From Pseudomonas alloputida (GTDB taxonomy: Bacteria; Pseudomonadota; Gammaproteobacteria; Pseudomonadales; Pseudomonadaceae): 64,000 bases of DNA. Both the position numbers and the translations under genes were made by a program. The notes below the pieces were generated by a model. That model did no database searches. It saw only the letters and a list, made by a program, of their open reading frames with translations, and was not told the DNA's origin. Location of the stretch: NCBI RefSeq assembly GCF_021283545.2, contig NZ_CP128540.1, positions 1,089,501-1,153,500 on the forward strand, written 5' to 3'. Below are positions 37,935-48,219 of this stretch, in pieces. Position 1 is the stretch's first letter. Every line of letters begins with the position of its first letter.

Positions 37935-38582
37935 ATGATTTCGATCCTGCGACGTGGCCTGCTGGTGCTGCTGGCGGCCTTCCCCCTGCTGGCCCTGGCT
38001 GTGCAGACACCGCACGAAGTGGTTCAAAGCACCACCAATGAACTGCTCGGCGACCTCAAGGCCAACAAGGAGCAGTACAAGTCCAACCCCAACGCCTTCT
38101 ATGACTCGCTCAACCGCATTCTCGGCCCGGTGGTGGATGCCGACGGTATCTCGCGCAGCATCATGACCGTGAAGTACTCGCGCAAGGCGACCCCGGAGCA
38201 GATGCAGCGCTTCCAGGAAAACTTCAAGCGCAGCCTGATGCAGTTCTATGGCAATGCCTTGCTCGAATACAATAACCAGGGCATCACTGTCGACCCGGCT
38301 AAAGCCGATGACGGCAAGCGCGCCAGTGTCGGCATGAAGGTTACCGGCAACAACGGTGCCGTGTACCCCGTGCAGTACACCCTGGAGAACATTGGCGGCG
38401 AGTGGAAGGTGCGTAACGTGATCGTCAACGGCATCAACATCGGCAAGCTGTTCCGTGACCAGTTCGCCGATGCCATGCAGCGCAACGGCAATGACCTGGA
38501 CAAGACCATCGACGGCTGGGCCGGCGAAGTGGCCAAGGCCAAGCAGGCTGCCGACAACTCGCCAGAGAAGAGCGTCAAATGA
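37935..38582 (+). CDS. mlaC: Periplasmic phospholipid-binding protein MlaC (Ttg2D)
   Basis: A 215-residue secreted protein with a signal peptide (LLVLLAAFPLLALA) and the Tol-Tol-Ttg2 domain (YSRKATPEQMQRFQENFKRS, IGGEWKVRNVIVNGINI). It shuttles phospholipid between the MlaA and MlaFEDB complexes. AAGGAG precedes the ATG. The stop overlaps mlaB (ATGA). Confidence 0.94.
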   Translation: MISILRRGLLVLLAAFPLLALAVQTPHEVVQSTTNELLGDLKANKEQYKSNPNAFYDSLNRILGPVVDADGISRSIMTVKYSRKATPEQMQRFQENFKRSLMQFYGNALLEYNNQGITVDPAKADDGKRASVGMKVTGNNGAVYPVQYTLENIGGEWKVRNVIVNGINIGKLFRDQFADAMQRNGNDLDKTIDGWAGEVAKAKQAADNSPEKSVK

Positions 38583-38881
38583 GTGAGGCCGCTGTAAGCA
38601 TGGCAGAGCCAGGCGTGCTGCGTCTGACTGGCGTGCTGGACTACCGCAGCGGCCCGGCCTTGCGCAAGCAAGGCAAGGTGCTGATCGATGGCTCGCGCGA
38701 GCCGCGACTGGTGCTTGATTGCTCGGCTGTCGAGAAGTCGTCGAGTGTTGGCCTGTCGCTACTGCTGGCGTACATGCGGGATGCTCAGGCCACTGGCAAG
38801 GCGTGCGAGGTGCGTGGCATGCCTGATGATATGCGGGAAATTGCCGAGGTCTATGATCTCGATGAAGTGCTGGCAAGCTAG
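38579..38881 (+). CDS. mlaB: STAS-domain protein MlaB (Ttg2E)
   Basis: A 100-residue STAS protein that binds MlaF and is needed for its assembly and ATPase activity. The STAS switch region is DCSAVEKSSSVGLSLLLAYM (serines at about 48-50). Last gene of the mla operon, followed by a terminator. Confidence 0.92.
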   Translation: MSEAAVSMAEPGVLRLTGVLDYRSGPALRKQGKVLIDGSREPRLVLDCSAVEKSSSVGLSLLLAYMRDAQATGKACEVRGMPDDMREIAEVYDLDEVLAS

Positions 38882-38900
38882 TGGCCAGGCACGGATGATG

Positions 38901-38952
38901 GCCCCTCGGTCAGCGAAGCCTTCGTTGGGCTTCGCAGGCGAGGGGCTTTTTT
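38901..38952 (+). terminator. Terminator of the mla operon
   Basis: A compound hairpin: outer GCCCCTCG (38901-38908) / CGAGGGGC (38939-38946), inner GCGAAGCC (38913-38920) / GGCTTCGC (38928-38935), followed by a T-run to 38952. Confidence 0.88.
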
Positions 38953-38998
38953 GTATGATGGCCGACCCGTGCGCATCGGGCGCCGATTGAGGTTGAGC

Positions 38999-40527
<1,529 letters not shown>

Positions 40528-40536
40528 TACCCCGCG

Positions 40537-40556
40537 GGTGCAAGGACGCACCTTTT
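40537..40556 (+). terminator. Weak terminator-like hairpin after murA
   Basis: GGTGC (40537-40541) / GCACC (40548-40552) followed by TTTT. The 5-bp stem is short. Confidence 0.4.
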
Positions 40557-40566
40557 GAATTGAATG

Positions 40567-40589
40567 CGGCCAGGTCGATGACCTGGCCG
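40567..40589 (+). other. Perfect 10-bp hairpin before hisG
   Basis: CGGCCAGGTC (40567-40576) / GACCTGGCCG (40580-40589) with a 3-nt loop, ending 30 bases before the hisG ATG. No T-run; it could influence hisG translation or act as an operator. Confidence 0.5.
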
Positions 40590-40618
40590 GCAGCAGCCGC
40601 TTAAGGACCGACGTTCCA

Positions 40619-41254
40619 ATGTTGACCATCGCGCTTTCCAAAGGCCGTATTCTCGACGATACCTTGCCGTTGCTCGCCGAGGCCGGCATCGTGCCGACCG
40701 AAAACCCGGACAAGAGCCGCAAACTGATCATCCCCACCACGCAGGACGATGTACGCCTGCTGATCGTGCGTGCCACCGACGTGCCGACCTATGTCGAGCA
40801 TGGCGCTGCCGACCTGGGTGTGGCCGGCAAGGACGTGCTGATGGAGTACGGCGGCCAGGGCCTGTATGAGCCCCTGGACCTGCAGATTGCCCAATGCAAG
40901 CTGATGACCGCGGGCGTAGTCGGCGCAGCCGAGCCCAAGGGGCGCCTGCGTGTGGCCACCAAGTTCGTCAACGTAGCCAAGCGTTACTATGCCGAACAAG
41001 GTCGCCAGGTCGACATCATCAAGCTGTATGGCTCGATGGAGCTGGCGCCGCTGATCAACCTTGCCGACAAGATCATCGACGTGGTCGACACCGGCAACAC
41101 CCTGCGTGCCAACGGCCTGGAACCCCAGGAACTGATCGCCACGATCAGCTCTCGCCTGGTGGTCAACAAAGCCTCCATGAAAATGCAGCACGCCCGTATC
41201 CAGAGCCTGATCGACACGCTGCGTGCAGCGGTCGAATCGCGACACCGCGGTTGA
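40619..41254 (+). CDS. hisG: ATP phosphoribosyltransferase, short form HisG
   Basis: A 211-residue catalytic HisG for the first step of histidine synthesis. It lacks the C-terminal ACT-like regulatory domain of the long (about 300-residue) form, so it should need a separate HisZ subunit encoded elsewhere. Family segments: [18 protein letters not shown] at the start, [15 protein letters not shown], and [14 protein letters not shown] near residue 158. The nearest clear ribosome-binding element is AAGGA about 15 bases upstream, so its start is moderately supported. Confidence 0.94.
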   Translation: MLTIALSKGRILDDTLPLLAEAGIVPTENPDKSRKLIIPTTQDDVRLLIVRATDVPTYVEHGAADLGVAGKDVLMEYGGQGLYEPLDLQIAQCKLMTAGVVGAAEPKGRLRVATKFVNVAKRYYAEQGRQVDIIKLYGSMELAPLINLADKIIDVVDTGNTLRANGLEPQELIATISSRLVVNKASMKMQHARIQSLIDTLRAAVESRHRG

Positions 41255-41261
41255 CTCCTGC

Positions 41262-41282
41262 GCGCGACCTTCGCTGTCGCGC
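41262..41282 (+). other. Hairpin after hisG
   Basis: GCGCGAC (41262-41268) / GTCGCGC (41276-41282) with a 7-nt loop, eight bases after the hisG stop. No T-run. Confidence 0.45.
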
Positions 41283-41341
41283 CCGTCTATCCGCGTCATA
41301 GCCATTTTTCTCGGGTGCCCGCGCGGATGGACTGGTAGCTT

Positions 41342-41498
41342 GGGATAGTGCGAAAAGTCGCCGAGCGGCGATCATGCAAGAACGAAAACAGGCGAGGAAC
41401 GGCCGGGGTCGCGCCCGACTTTGCTGGTTGCAAATGAGCATACCGAGCCTGTTTTTAACGTAGCATGATCGTCGCGCAGGCACTTTTCGCACAATCCC
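41342..41498. repeat. 157-bp imperfect inverted repeat in the hisG-hisD gap
   Basis: Arms 41342-41393 and 41447-41498 pair in a single register (positions sum to 82840): 40 of 52 pairs are Watson-Crick, with unbroken blocks at 41348-41358, 41369-41377 and 41385-41393. The central 53 bases pair only weakly. No gene fits inside. It could be a mobile palindromic remnant (MITE-like), a large RNA hairpin in the hisDC leader, or a non-coding RNA. Confidence 0.72.
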
Positions 41499-41540
41499 CT
41501 AGGGCGCCTGAGCATTCGCTAATATTACGAGGCCCTCGCC

Positions 41541-42866
41541 ATGACCGTGTCCACTGCAATTGCCCGTCTCAACGCCGCTGATCCGGATTTCGCCCGACAT
41601 CTGGATCATCTGCTGAGCTGGGAAAGTGTGTCCGATGACGCGGTCAATCAGCGCGTGCTCGACATCATCAAGGCCGTGCGTGAACGCGGTGATGCGGCGC
41701 TGGTGGAATTCACCCAGCGTTTCGATGGTGTTGACGCCAAGTCGATTGACGACCTGATCCTCGATCGCGCGCGCCTGGAACTGGCGCTGACCCGTATTAC
41801 CCCGGTCCAGCGCGAGGCCCTGGAAAAGGCCGCCAACCGTGTGCGCATTTATCACGAGCGGCAGAAGCAGGATTCCTGGCAGTACACCGAGGCCGACGGC
41901 ACCGTGCTCGGCCAGAAGGTCACCCCGCTGGACCGTGCTGGCCTGTATGTGCCGGGCGGCAAGGCGTCGTACCCGTCGTCGGTGCTGATGAACGCCATCC
42001 CGGCCAAGGTTGCCGGCGTGACTGAAGTGGTGATGGTGGTGCCGACCCCGCGGGGTGAGGTCAACGAGCTGGTACTGGCGGCTGCCTGCATCGCTGGTGT
42101 CGACCGGGTGTTCACCGTCGGTGGCGCCCAGGCCGTGGCTGCGCTGGCCTACGGGACTGAAAGCGTGCCGCAGGTGGACAAGATCGTCGGCCCGGGCAAC
42201 ATCTACGTTGCCACCGCCAAGCGCCACGTGTTCGGCCAGGTAGGCATTGACATGATCGCCGGCCCCTCGGAAATTCTCGTGGTGTGCGACGGCCAGACCG
42301 ACCCGGACTGGATCGCCATGGACCTGTTCTCCCAGGCCGAGCACGACGAAGACGCCCAGGCCATCCTGGTCAGCCCGGATGCTGCTTTCCTCGATCGCGT
42401 GGCTGCCAGCATCGACAAGCTGATGCCGACCATGGAACGTGCCGATATCATCGAGAAGTCGATCAATGGCCGTGGTGCGCTGATCCAGGTGCGTGACATG
42501 CAGCAGGCCATGGACGTGGCCAACCGCATCGCACCGGAGCACCTGGAGCTGTCGGTGGCCGACCCTCAAGCCTGGCTGCCACACATTCGTCACGCTGGCG
42601 CGATCTTCATGGGCCGCCACACCAGCGAAGCGCTGGGCGATTACTGCGCTGGCCCTAACCACGTGCTGCCCACTTCAGGTACCGCGCGTTTTTCGTCGCC
42701 GCTGGGGGTGTATGACTTCCAGAAGCGTTCGTCGATCATCTTCTGCTCCGAACAGGGCGCGTCCGAACTGGGCCACACTGCCTCGGTCCTGGCCCGTGGC
42801 GAGTCGCTGACCGCCCACGCCCGCAGCGCTGAATACCGTATTTTGACCCAAGAGAAGGGGAACTGA
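41541..42866 (+). CDS. hisD: Histidinol dehydrogenase HisD
   Basis: A 441-residue zinc enzyme performing the last two oxidation steps of histidine synthesis. Signatures include [21 protein letters not shown] (split at family boundary), [17 protein letters not shown], and GPSEILVV followed by [16 protein letters not shown]; the late [15 protein letters not shown] also matches. ACGAGG precedes the ATG. It is 286 bases after hisG, so it may have its own promoter in that gap. Confidence 0.96.
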   Translation: MTVSTAIARLNAADPDFARHLDHLLSWESVSDDAVNQRVLDIIKAVRERGDAALVEFTQRFDGVDAKSIDDLILDRARLELALTRITPVQREALEKAANRVRIYHERQKQDSWQYTEADGTVLGQKVTPLDRAGLYVPGGKASYPSSVLMNAIPAKVAGVTEVVMVVPTPRGEVNELVLAAACIAGVDRVFTVGGAQAVAALAYGTESVPQVDKIVGPGNIYVATAKRHVFGQVGIDMIAGPSEILVVCDGQTDPDWIAMDLFSQAEHDEDAQAILVSPDAAFLDRVAASIDKLMPTMERADIIEKSINGRGALIQVRDMQQAMDVANRIAPEHLELSVADPQAWLPHIRHAGAIFMGRHTSEALGDYCAGPNHVLPTSGTARFSSPLGVYDFQKRSSIIFCSEQGASELGHTASVLARGESLTAHARSAEYRILTQEKGN

Positions 42867-42868
42867 GC

Positions 42869-43915
42869 ATGAGTCGATTCTGGAGCCCCTTCGTCAAGGA
42901 CCTGGTGCCTTACGTGCCGGGCGAGCAACCCAAGCTGGCCCGCCTGGTCAAGCTGAACACCAACGAAAACCCCTATGGCCCGTCGCCCAAGGCGCTGGAG
43001 GCCATGCGCGGCGAGCTGAACGATAACCTGCGCCTGTACCCGGACCCGAACGGTGACCGTCTCAAGCAAGCGGTGGCCGAGTACTACGGCGTGACCCCGG
43101 CGCAGGTGTTTGTCGGCAACGGCTCGGACGAGGTGCTGGCGCACATCTTCCACGGCCTGTTCCAGCACGATGCGCCGCTGCTGTTCCCGGACATCAGCTA
43201 CAGCTTCTACCCGGTCTACTGTGGCCTGTACGGCATTGCCTTCGAACAGGTGGCGCTGGATGAGCAGTTCCAGATCCGCATTGAGGACTACAAAAAGCCC
43301 AACGCTGGCATCATCTTCCCCAACCCCAACGCGCCGACCGGTTGCCTGATGCCGTTGCAGGCGGTGGAGGAGTTGCTGCAGGCCAACCGTGATTCGGTGG
43401 TGGTGGTGGATGAGGCTTACATCGATTTCGGTGGTGAAACGGCGATCAGCCTGGTGGACCGCTACGATAACCTGCTGGTTACCCAGACGCTGTCGAAGTC
43501 GCGCTCGCTGGCGGGGCTACGAGTGGGCCTGGCGGTGGGGCATCCGGACCTGATCGAGGCGTTGGAGCGGATCAAGAACAGCTTCAACTCCTATCCACTG
43601 GACCGTGCAGCTATCGTCGGCGCGGCGGTGGCGTTCGAAGACCGTGAGTACTTCGAGGAAACCTGCCGCAAGGTAATAGACAGCCGCGAGGTGTTGGTCG
43701 GTCAGCTGCAGGCCAAGGGTTTTGAGGTGCTGCCGTCGGCTGCCAACTTCATCTTCGCCCGCCACCCGCAGCAGGATGCCGGCGAGCTGGCGGCACGCTT
43801 GCGCGAGCAGGACGTGATCGTGCGTCACTTCAAGCAGCCGCGTATTGCCCAGTTCCTGCGGATTACCATCGGTACGCCGGAAATGAACCAGGCACTGCTG
43901 GATGCGTTGAGCTGA
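42869..43915 (+). CDS. hisC: Histidinol-phosphate aminotransferase HisC
   Basis: A 348-residue class I/II PLP aminotransferase. The PLP lysine is in [14 protein letters not shown]; substrate-region segments are [12 protein letters not shown] near the start, FPNPNAPTG and [11 protein letters not shown]. It begins 2 bases after hisD and is followed by a REP pair. Confidence 0.95.
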   Translation: MSRFWSPFVKDLVPYVPGEQPKLARLVKLNTNENPYGPSPKALEAMRGELNDNLRLYPDPNGDRLKQAVAEYYGVTPAQVFVGNGSDEVLAHIFHGLFQHDAPLLFPDISYSFYPVYCGLYGIAFEQVALDEQFQIRIEDYKKPNAGIIFPNPNAPTGCLMPLQAVEELLQANRDSVVVVDEAYIDFGGETAISLVDRYDNLLVTQTLSKSRSLAGLRVGLAVGHPDLIEALERIKNSFNSYPLDRAAIVGAAVAFEDREYFEETCRKVIDSREVLVGQLQAKGFEVLPSAANFIFARHPQQDAGELAARLREQDVIVRHFKQPRIAQFLRITIGTPEMNQALLDALS

Positions 43916-43916
43916 C

Positions 43917-44025
43917 GTGTAGGAGCGGGTTTACCCGCGAATACGATAGCGGCGGCAGCGGCGAACGGTCGGTGGAAATTGGCCAGCAGGCCCGGCCCAT
44001 TCGCGGGTGAACCCGCTCCTACCGG
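43917..44025. repeat. REP pair after hisC
   Basis: A unit GTAGGAGCGGGTTTACCCGC (about 43919-43938) and an inverted unit TTCGCGGGTGAACCCGCTCC (about 44000-44019), between the convergent ends of hisC and the phosphodiesterase gene. The 50 bases between the units hold nothing recognisable. Confidence 0.85.
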
Positions 44026-44030
44026 GGGGC

Positions 44031-45215
44031 TCAATAGCGGCGGTCTTCGATTACAAACGGCTTGGCTGCCGGCCTGTTGCGCACTGCCGCCGGTGTACCA
44101 TCCAGTACCAGTGCATAATCGTTCTGCTTGTCCATCCCCTCCGGATCGGTCCATTGCTCGTCTCTGGCCGCAACCTGGGCAACCACATGGCCGTTCTTGA
44201 TAATGGTCAGATAACCCTTGGCGTTACTGTTCCAGCGTAGCCGTCCTTTGTTTTCATCTGCCCGCGCCTTGCGCACGCCGGTATCACCCAGTAAAGGCGT
44301 GCCGTCCAATAGCCATTCCGGCTGCAGCTTGAGGCCCATGTGGCGCAGCACCGTGGGCGCTACCGAGGTCTGCGCGGGAAGCCCGTACAGACCGCCGGGC
44401 CCAGGCATTTCCACAGGAATGCTCAGCTCGGTCAGTTCCTGATTCAACGGTTTGTTGCTGGCGATGAAAATGCTCTTTTCCTGCTCCGAAGCGCCGCCAT
44501 GGCCTTTGCCCCAATAGTCCCGGCCATGGTTGGTACTGACGAGTACCAGCCAGTCTTCCTGTGGGAACATGCGACGCCGCTGGTCTACCTTGTCCAATAG
44601 CCGTCCGATCTCGCTGTCGGCCTTGCGCAACGCCTGCGCATAGCGCTCACCATAACCCCTGTGATGGCCAATCTGGTCAGGTTCGTCCAGTTGAATGAAC
44701 GTGAAATCAGCGGGTGTGTCGCCGAGGATCTGCAACGTTCGTTCGATCACCTGTTCATCTGGCAAGCCACTTTCGCGTACATCGGCGCCATGGGCGTCCT
44801 CCAGCAGAAATGCCGTGTTGATGGGCGACCAGTTGACGATGCTGGAGAGGTAGGCATTGGGGTAGGCCAGGCGTAGCCGCTTGAACAGGCTAGGAAACGC
44901 CGGGTTTATCCGTTGCGAGTCGTCGTCCGATTCAACGCCATGCTTGTCGCTCCACACGCCGGTCAGCAAAGTGATCCAGCCTGGGCCGCTCAAGGTGGGT
45001 TGCTCGCTGGCTTTACCATTGATCCCCCCGGCGTAAGCCTTGCCGTAGTGCAGCCGCTGTTTCAGGTTGGTCGCATCGCCCAATTGCAGGTACTGCTGCA
45101 ATTGCACGCCGTCAAGGCCGATGAGCAAGGTTTTAGGGCGGCTCGGGTGCCGGGCCGGGTCACAGCCCGGCTGCAGGGCCAGGAACAGCAATAACAGCAA
45201 ACTTGCCAGTCGCAT
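44031..45215 (-). CDS. Secreted alkaline-phosphatase-superfamily phosphodiesterase (possible lipoprotein)
   Basis: A 394-residue protein of the type I phosphodiesterase / nucleotide pyrophosphatase family. It has a signal peptide (LASLLLLLFLALQPGC) whose cysteine could be lipidated, although the lipobox is imperfect (Gln at -3). Metal and nucleophile motifs are LLIGLDGV, then TLSGPGWITLLTGVWSDKHG with the candidate catalytic Thr/Ser, FIQLDEPDQIGHH and STNHGRDYWGKGHGG. Substrate is unknown (nucleotides, phosphodiesters or phosphonates are possible). The start at 45215 begins the signal peptide; an upstream reading lacks it. It is divergent from a GntR-type gene. Confidence 0.8.
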   Translation of the reverse strand: MRLASLLLLLFLALQPGCDPARHPSRPKTLLIGLDGVQLQQYLQLGDATNLKQRLHYGKAYAGGINGKASEQPTLSGPGWITLLTGVWSDKHGVESDDDSQRINPAFPSLFKRLRLAYPNAYLSSIVNWSPINTAFLLEDAHGADVRESGLPDEQVIERTLQILGDTPADFTFIQLDEPDQIGHHRGYGERYAQALRKADSEIGRLLDKVDQRRRMFPQEDWLVLVSTNHGRDYWGKGHGGASEQEKSIFIASNKPLNQELTELSIPVEMPGPGGLYGLPAQTSVAPTVLRHMGLKLQPEWLLDGTPLLGDTGVRKARADENKGRLRWNSNAKGYLTIIKNGHVVAQVAARDEQWTDPEGMDKQNDYALVLDGTPAAVRNRPAAKPFVIEDRRY

Positions 45216-45283
45216 GGGGTCGCATCCTTGAAAGCACGCAGCGAGCGTTGCAACAAAGTGGCATGCCCACAACTGGCAGAAAT

Positions 45284-45299
45284 ACCAGGTGGTTTACCT
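45284..45299. promoter_or_regulatory. Candidate GntR operator
   Basis: ACCAGGTGGT (45284-45293) is a perfect palindrome overlapping AGGT-N5-ACCT (45287-45299), about 60-70 bases before the GntR-type gene. FadR-type regulators bind short palindromes of this kind; the link is inferred. Confidence 0.35.
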
Positions 45300-45354
45300 C
45301 TTTGCCTGCAATCCAGTAAGCTGCCTCAATTCGTCGGATGATTGGTTGAGTGGC

Positions 45355-46005
45355 ATGAATACAGAGCTGACCAAGCGCTCCCTGGTGGAGTTGGCGGTAG
45401 AGCGCATGCGCGAATGCATCGTGTTGGGCGATTGGCAGGTCGGTCAGCGCCTGCCTACCGAGCCAGAGCTTGCCTTGCAGCTGGGCATCAGCCGCAACAC
45501 CGTGCGTGAGGCCATGCGCGTGCTGGCGTTCAGTGGCCTGGTGGAAATTCGCCAGGGCGACGGCAGCTACCTGCGCACTGCCCAGGACCCGCTGCAGGCG
45601 GTGCACGCGATGTCCCGGTGTACGCCCGAGCAGGCCCGTGAAACCCGCCATATTCTCGAGGCGGAGGCCGTCGGGCTGGCGGCCTTGCGCCGTACCGATG
45701 CCGACCTGCAAGCGCTACGGGATGCCCTGGAAGGCAGTGCCGGGCATTTTCACGGCGATGTCGATGCCTATGTGGCCTGCGACCTGGTGTTCCACCAGCG
45801 GCTGGTCGATGCCGCCCACAACCCGGCATTAAGCGAGCTGTACCGTTACTTTTCCGGGGTCGTGGCTGCCGCTCTGCAACACAATATGGCCACCGTTCCG
45901 CGCTGCCAGGCCACGTTCGACTTGCATGGGCAGATCCTCGACGCCATCGAGCAACGTGACGCTGAACGGGCCAAGCGCCTGACCCGTATCCTCATTGAAT
46001 CCTGA
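45355..46005 (+). CDS. GntR-family regulator, FadR subfamily (FCD domain)
   Basis: A 216-residue regulator: N-terminal winged helix (RLPTEPELALQLGISRNTVREAMRVL, split at helix boundaries, about 31-56) and a C-terminal all-helical FCD ligand domain (about 75-210) with conserved Asp and His residues (for example VACDLVFHQRLVDAAHN) that usually bind a metal and an organic acid. It sits 13 bases upstream of an MFS carrier and probably controls it and/or the divergent phosphodiesterase. Ligand unknown. Confidence 0.87.
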   Translation: MNTELTKRSLVELAVERMRECIVLGDWQVGQRLPTEPELALQLGISRNTVREAMRVLAFSGLVEIRQGDGSYLRTAQDPLQAVHAMSRCTPEQARETRHILEAEAVGLAALRRTDADLQALRDALEGSAGHFHGDVDAYVACDLVFHQRLVDAAHNPALSELYRYFSGVVAAALQHNMATVPRCQATFDLHGQILDAIEQRDAERAKRLTRILIES

Positions 46006-46018
46006 GACCGAGAAGGCC

Positions 46019-47299
46019 ATGGCTGAATCCATCACCCGTAATTCCCCGTCGAACGAGCGGGATCTCGATGAGCTGCTGATCGACGCTGAAGCTGACGACG
46101 AACAGGTCCAGCAGCAGGCTGTGGTGTTGCGGCGGCCCTGGCTGTTGCTGCTGGGCCTGGTGCTGGTGGCCTTGAACCTGCGCCCGGCATTGTCGAGCAT
46201 GGCGCCGGTGCTGGGCCAAGTATCTGAAGGCTTGGGGCTGAATGCTTCGCAGGCTGGCTTGCTGACCACCTTGCCGGTGCTCTGCCTGGGCCTGTTTGCT
46301 CCCTTGGCGCCGGTGCTGGCGCGGCGCTTTGGCAGCGAGCGGGTGATTCTTGGCATCCTCCTCACCCTGGCACTTGGCCTCGTGGTACGAAGTACCTTTG
46401 GGGCAATCGGGGTGTTCCTCGGCAGCCTGATGGCGGGGGCCAGCATCGGCATTATCGGCGTATTGTTACCCGGTATCGTCAAGCGCGACTTTCCACAGCA
46501 CGCTGGCACGCTGACCGGTGTATACACCATGGCGTTATGCCTGGGCGCGGCCATGGCCGCAGGTGCCACCGTACCTTTGGCCCAGCATTTCGACGGCAGC
46601 TGGGCACTGGGGTTGGGCTTCTGGGTGCTGCCGGCTTTGCTGGCCATGCTGGTGTGGCTGCCACAGGCCCGTCAGGGGCATGGGCTGCACAAGGTGGCCT
46701 ATCGCGTGCGAGGCTTGTGGCGTGACCCACTGGCCTGGCAGGTGACCCTGTATATGGGCCTGCAGTCATCACTGGCTTACATCGTGTTCGGTTGGTTGCC
46801 ATCGATCCTGATCGGCCGCGGCCTCACCCCTACCGAGGCAGGTTTGGTGCTGTCAGGGTCGGTAATCGTGCAGTTGATCAGTTCGCTCAGCGCCCCCTGG
46901 CTGGCCACCCGCGGCAAGGACCAGCGGCTGGCAATCGTGGTGGTCATGTCGGGCACGCTGGCGGGGCTGTTCGGTTGCCTGTATGCGCCACTTTCCGGGT
47001 TGTGGGGGTGGGCCATTGTGCTGGGCCTGGGGCAGGGCGGTACCTTTGCCCTGGCGCTGACCTTGATCGTGCTGCGCTCGAAGGACGCCCACGTGGCGGC
47101 GAACTTGTCGAGCATGGCCCAAGGGGTGGGTTATACCCTGGCCTCGATGGGGCCTTTTGCGGTGGGGCTGGTGCATGACCTGACCGGCGGCTGGACGGCA
47201 CTGGGTTGGATTTTTGCGGTGCTGGGCGTTGGCGCCGTGGTGTTCGGGCTGGGTGCCGGGCGGGCGCTGCATGTGCAGGTGACCTGCGAAAAAGTCTGA
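46019..47299 (+). CDS. MFS transporter, CynX/NimT type
   Basis: A 426-residue carrier with twelve hydrophobic segments and an acidic N-terminal tail of about 35 residues (DLDELLIDAEADDEQVQQQ region). The segment LNLRPALSSMAPVLGQVSEGL is typical of the CynX/NimT branch (cyanate, nitroimidazole and similar small compounds). AGAAGG supports the ATG at 46019. It follows the GntR-type gene in one operon. Substrate cannot be inferred. Confidence 0.84.
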   Translation: MAESITRNSPSNERDLDELLIDAEADDEQVQQQAVVLRRPWLLLLGLVLVALNLRPALSSMAPVLGQVSEGLGLNASQAGLLTTLPVLCLGLFAPLAPVLARRFGSERVILGILLTLALGLVVRSTFGAIGVFLGSLMAGASIGIIGVLLPGIVKRDFPQHAGTLTGVYTMALCLGAAMAAGATVPLAQHFDGSWALGLGFWVLPALLAMLVWLPQARQGHGLHKVAYRVRGLWRDPLAWQVTLYMGLQSSLAYIVFGWLPSILIGRGLTPTEAGLVLSGSVIVQLISSLSAPWLATRGKDQRLAIVVVMSGTLAGLFGCLYAPLSGLWGWAIVLGLGQGGTFALALTLIVLRSKDAHVAANLSSMAQGVGYTLASMGPFAVGLVHDLTGGWTALGWIFAVLGVGAVVFGLGAGRALHVQVTCEKV

Positions 47300-47312
47300 G
47301 GCCTGTTTTAGC

Positions 47313-47347
47313 AGTCCCGTCCTCGTGCCTGCCAAGAGGGCGGGACT
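47313..47347 (+). terminator. Stem-loop after the MFS gene
   Basis: AGTCCCGTCCTC (47313-47324) / GAGGGCGGGACT (47336-47347), 12-bp stem with one wobble pair and an 11-nt loop. No T-tract follows, so termination may be weak. Confidence 0.5.
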
Positions 47348-47408
47348 GGCATAAGCCACCGGGGCAGATTATCGTGCAGTTTTCGAACCTAGGACGGACC
47401 AGCCCCCA

Positions 47409-47885
47409 ATGAGTGATGCCAACCGCGCCCTGATCACCCGTTTCTACCAGGCTTTCCAGCGCCTGGATGCCGACGCCATGCTGGCCTGCTACAGCGACGA
47501 TATCGTTTTCAGCGACCCGGTGTTCGGCACCCTGCGCGGCAAGGACGCAGGCGATATGTGGCGGATGCTCACCACCCGCGCCAAGAACTTCACCCTGACA
47601 TTCGACAGCATTCGCGCAGATGAGCACAGTGGCAGCGCGCACTGGGTGGCTACCTACCTGTTCAGCCAGACCGGCCGTGTTGTGGTCAACGATATCCAGG
47701 CACGCTTTGTCATTCGTGATGGGCTGATTTGCCAGCATGACGACACCTTTGACCTGTGGCGCTGGTCGCGGCAAGCGTTGGGTGTTCCTGGAATGCTGCT
47801 GGGGTGGTCGCCGCTGATGCAGAACAAGGTCCGCCTGCAGGCATTCAAGGGGTTGCGCGCATTCCAGCAGGCCCAGGGTGAGTGA
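47409..47885 (+). CDS. SnoaL-like (NTF2-fold) protein
   Basis: A 158-residue protein with the NTF2-like cone fold: [21 protein letters not shown] at the start (split by helix turn), [20 protein letters not shown], then [17 protein letters not shown] and [14 protein letters not shown]. Members are small isomerases, hydrolases or ligand-binding proteins; the function here is unknown. Its stop overlaps the reading frame of the GIY-YIG gene. Confidence 0.78.
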
Positions 47886-47901
47886 AGTCGTCGAACCTGC
47901 C

Positions 47902-48219
47902 ATGGGTAAGCCCTGGTTTGTCTATCTGGTAAGGGCTGCCAATGGCTCGTTGTATTGCGGCATCAGCGATGACCCGCAGCGTCGGTTCGCCGCGCATCAG
48001 AAAGGGCAGGGCGCCCGCTATTTCAAGACCAGCCCGGCCCAGGCGCTGGTGTATGTGGAGCAGTGGCCGGACAAGAGCGCGGCGCTGCGCCAGGAGCGGT
48101 TGGTGAAACGGCTGCGCAAGTCGGCGAAGGAGGCACTGGTGGCCTCCTTTGGCGGCTTGGGGGAAATCAGTCCTTGCGGCGCTTCAGCTGATCCACCAAG
48201 GTTGTCGGCAGCCCCTTGA
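47902..48219 (+). CDS. GIY-YIG nuclease-superfamily protein (YhbQ type)
   Basis: A GIY-YIG domain protein (105 residues from this start): [27 protein letters not shown] carries the VYL..YCGIS form of the motif (residues about 5-22), with the family arginine and later glutamate present ([21 protein letters not shown]). Such YhbQ-like proteins are suspected repair nucleases. A GTG at 47878 would add 8 residues and overlap the upstream gene; the ATG at 47902 fits family starts better. The last residues are encoded antisense to the end of yejK (53-base convergent overlap). Confidence 0.78.

Noticed and set aside
38951..38998. Extension of ibaG upstream
   Set aside because: It begins in the T-run end of the mla terminator.
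47409..48219. SnoaL-like and GIY-YIG genes as a defence pair
   Set aside because: Both belong to broadly distributed chromosomal families and no helicase, methylase or effector accompanies them.
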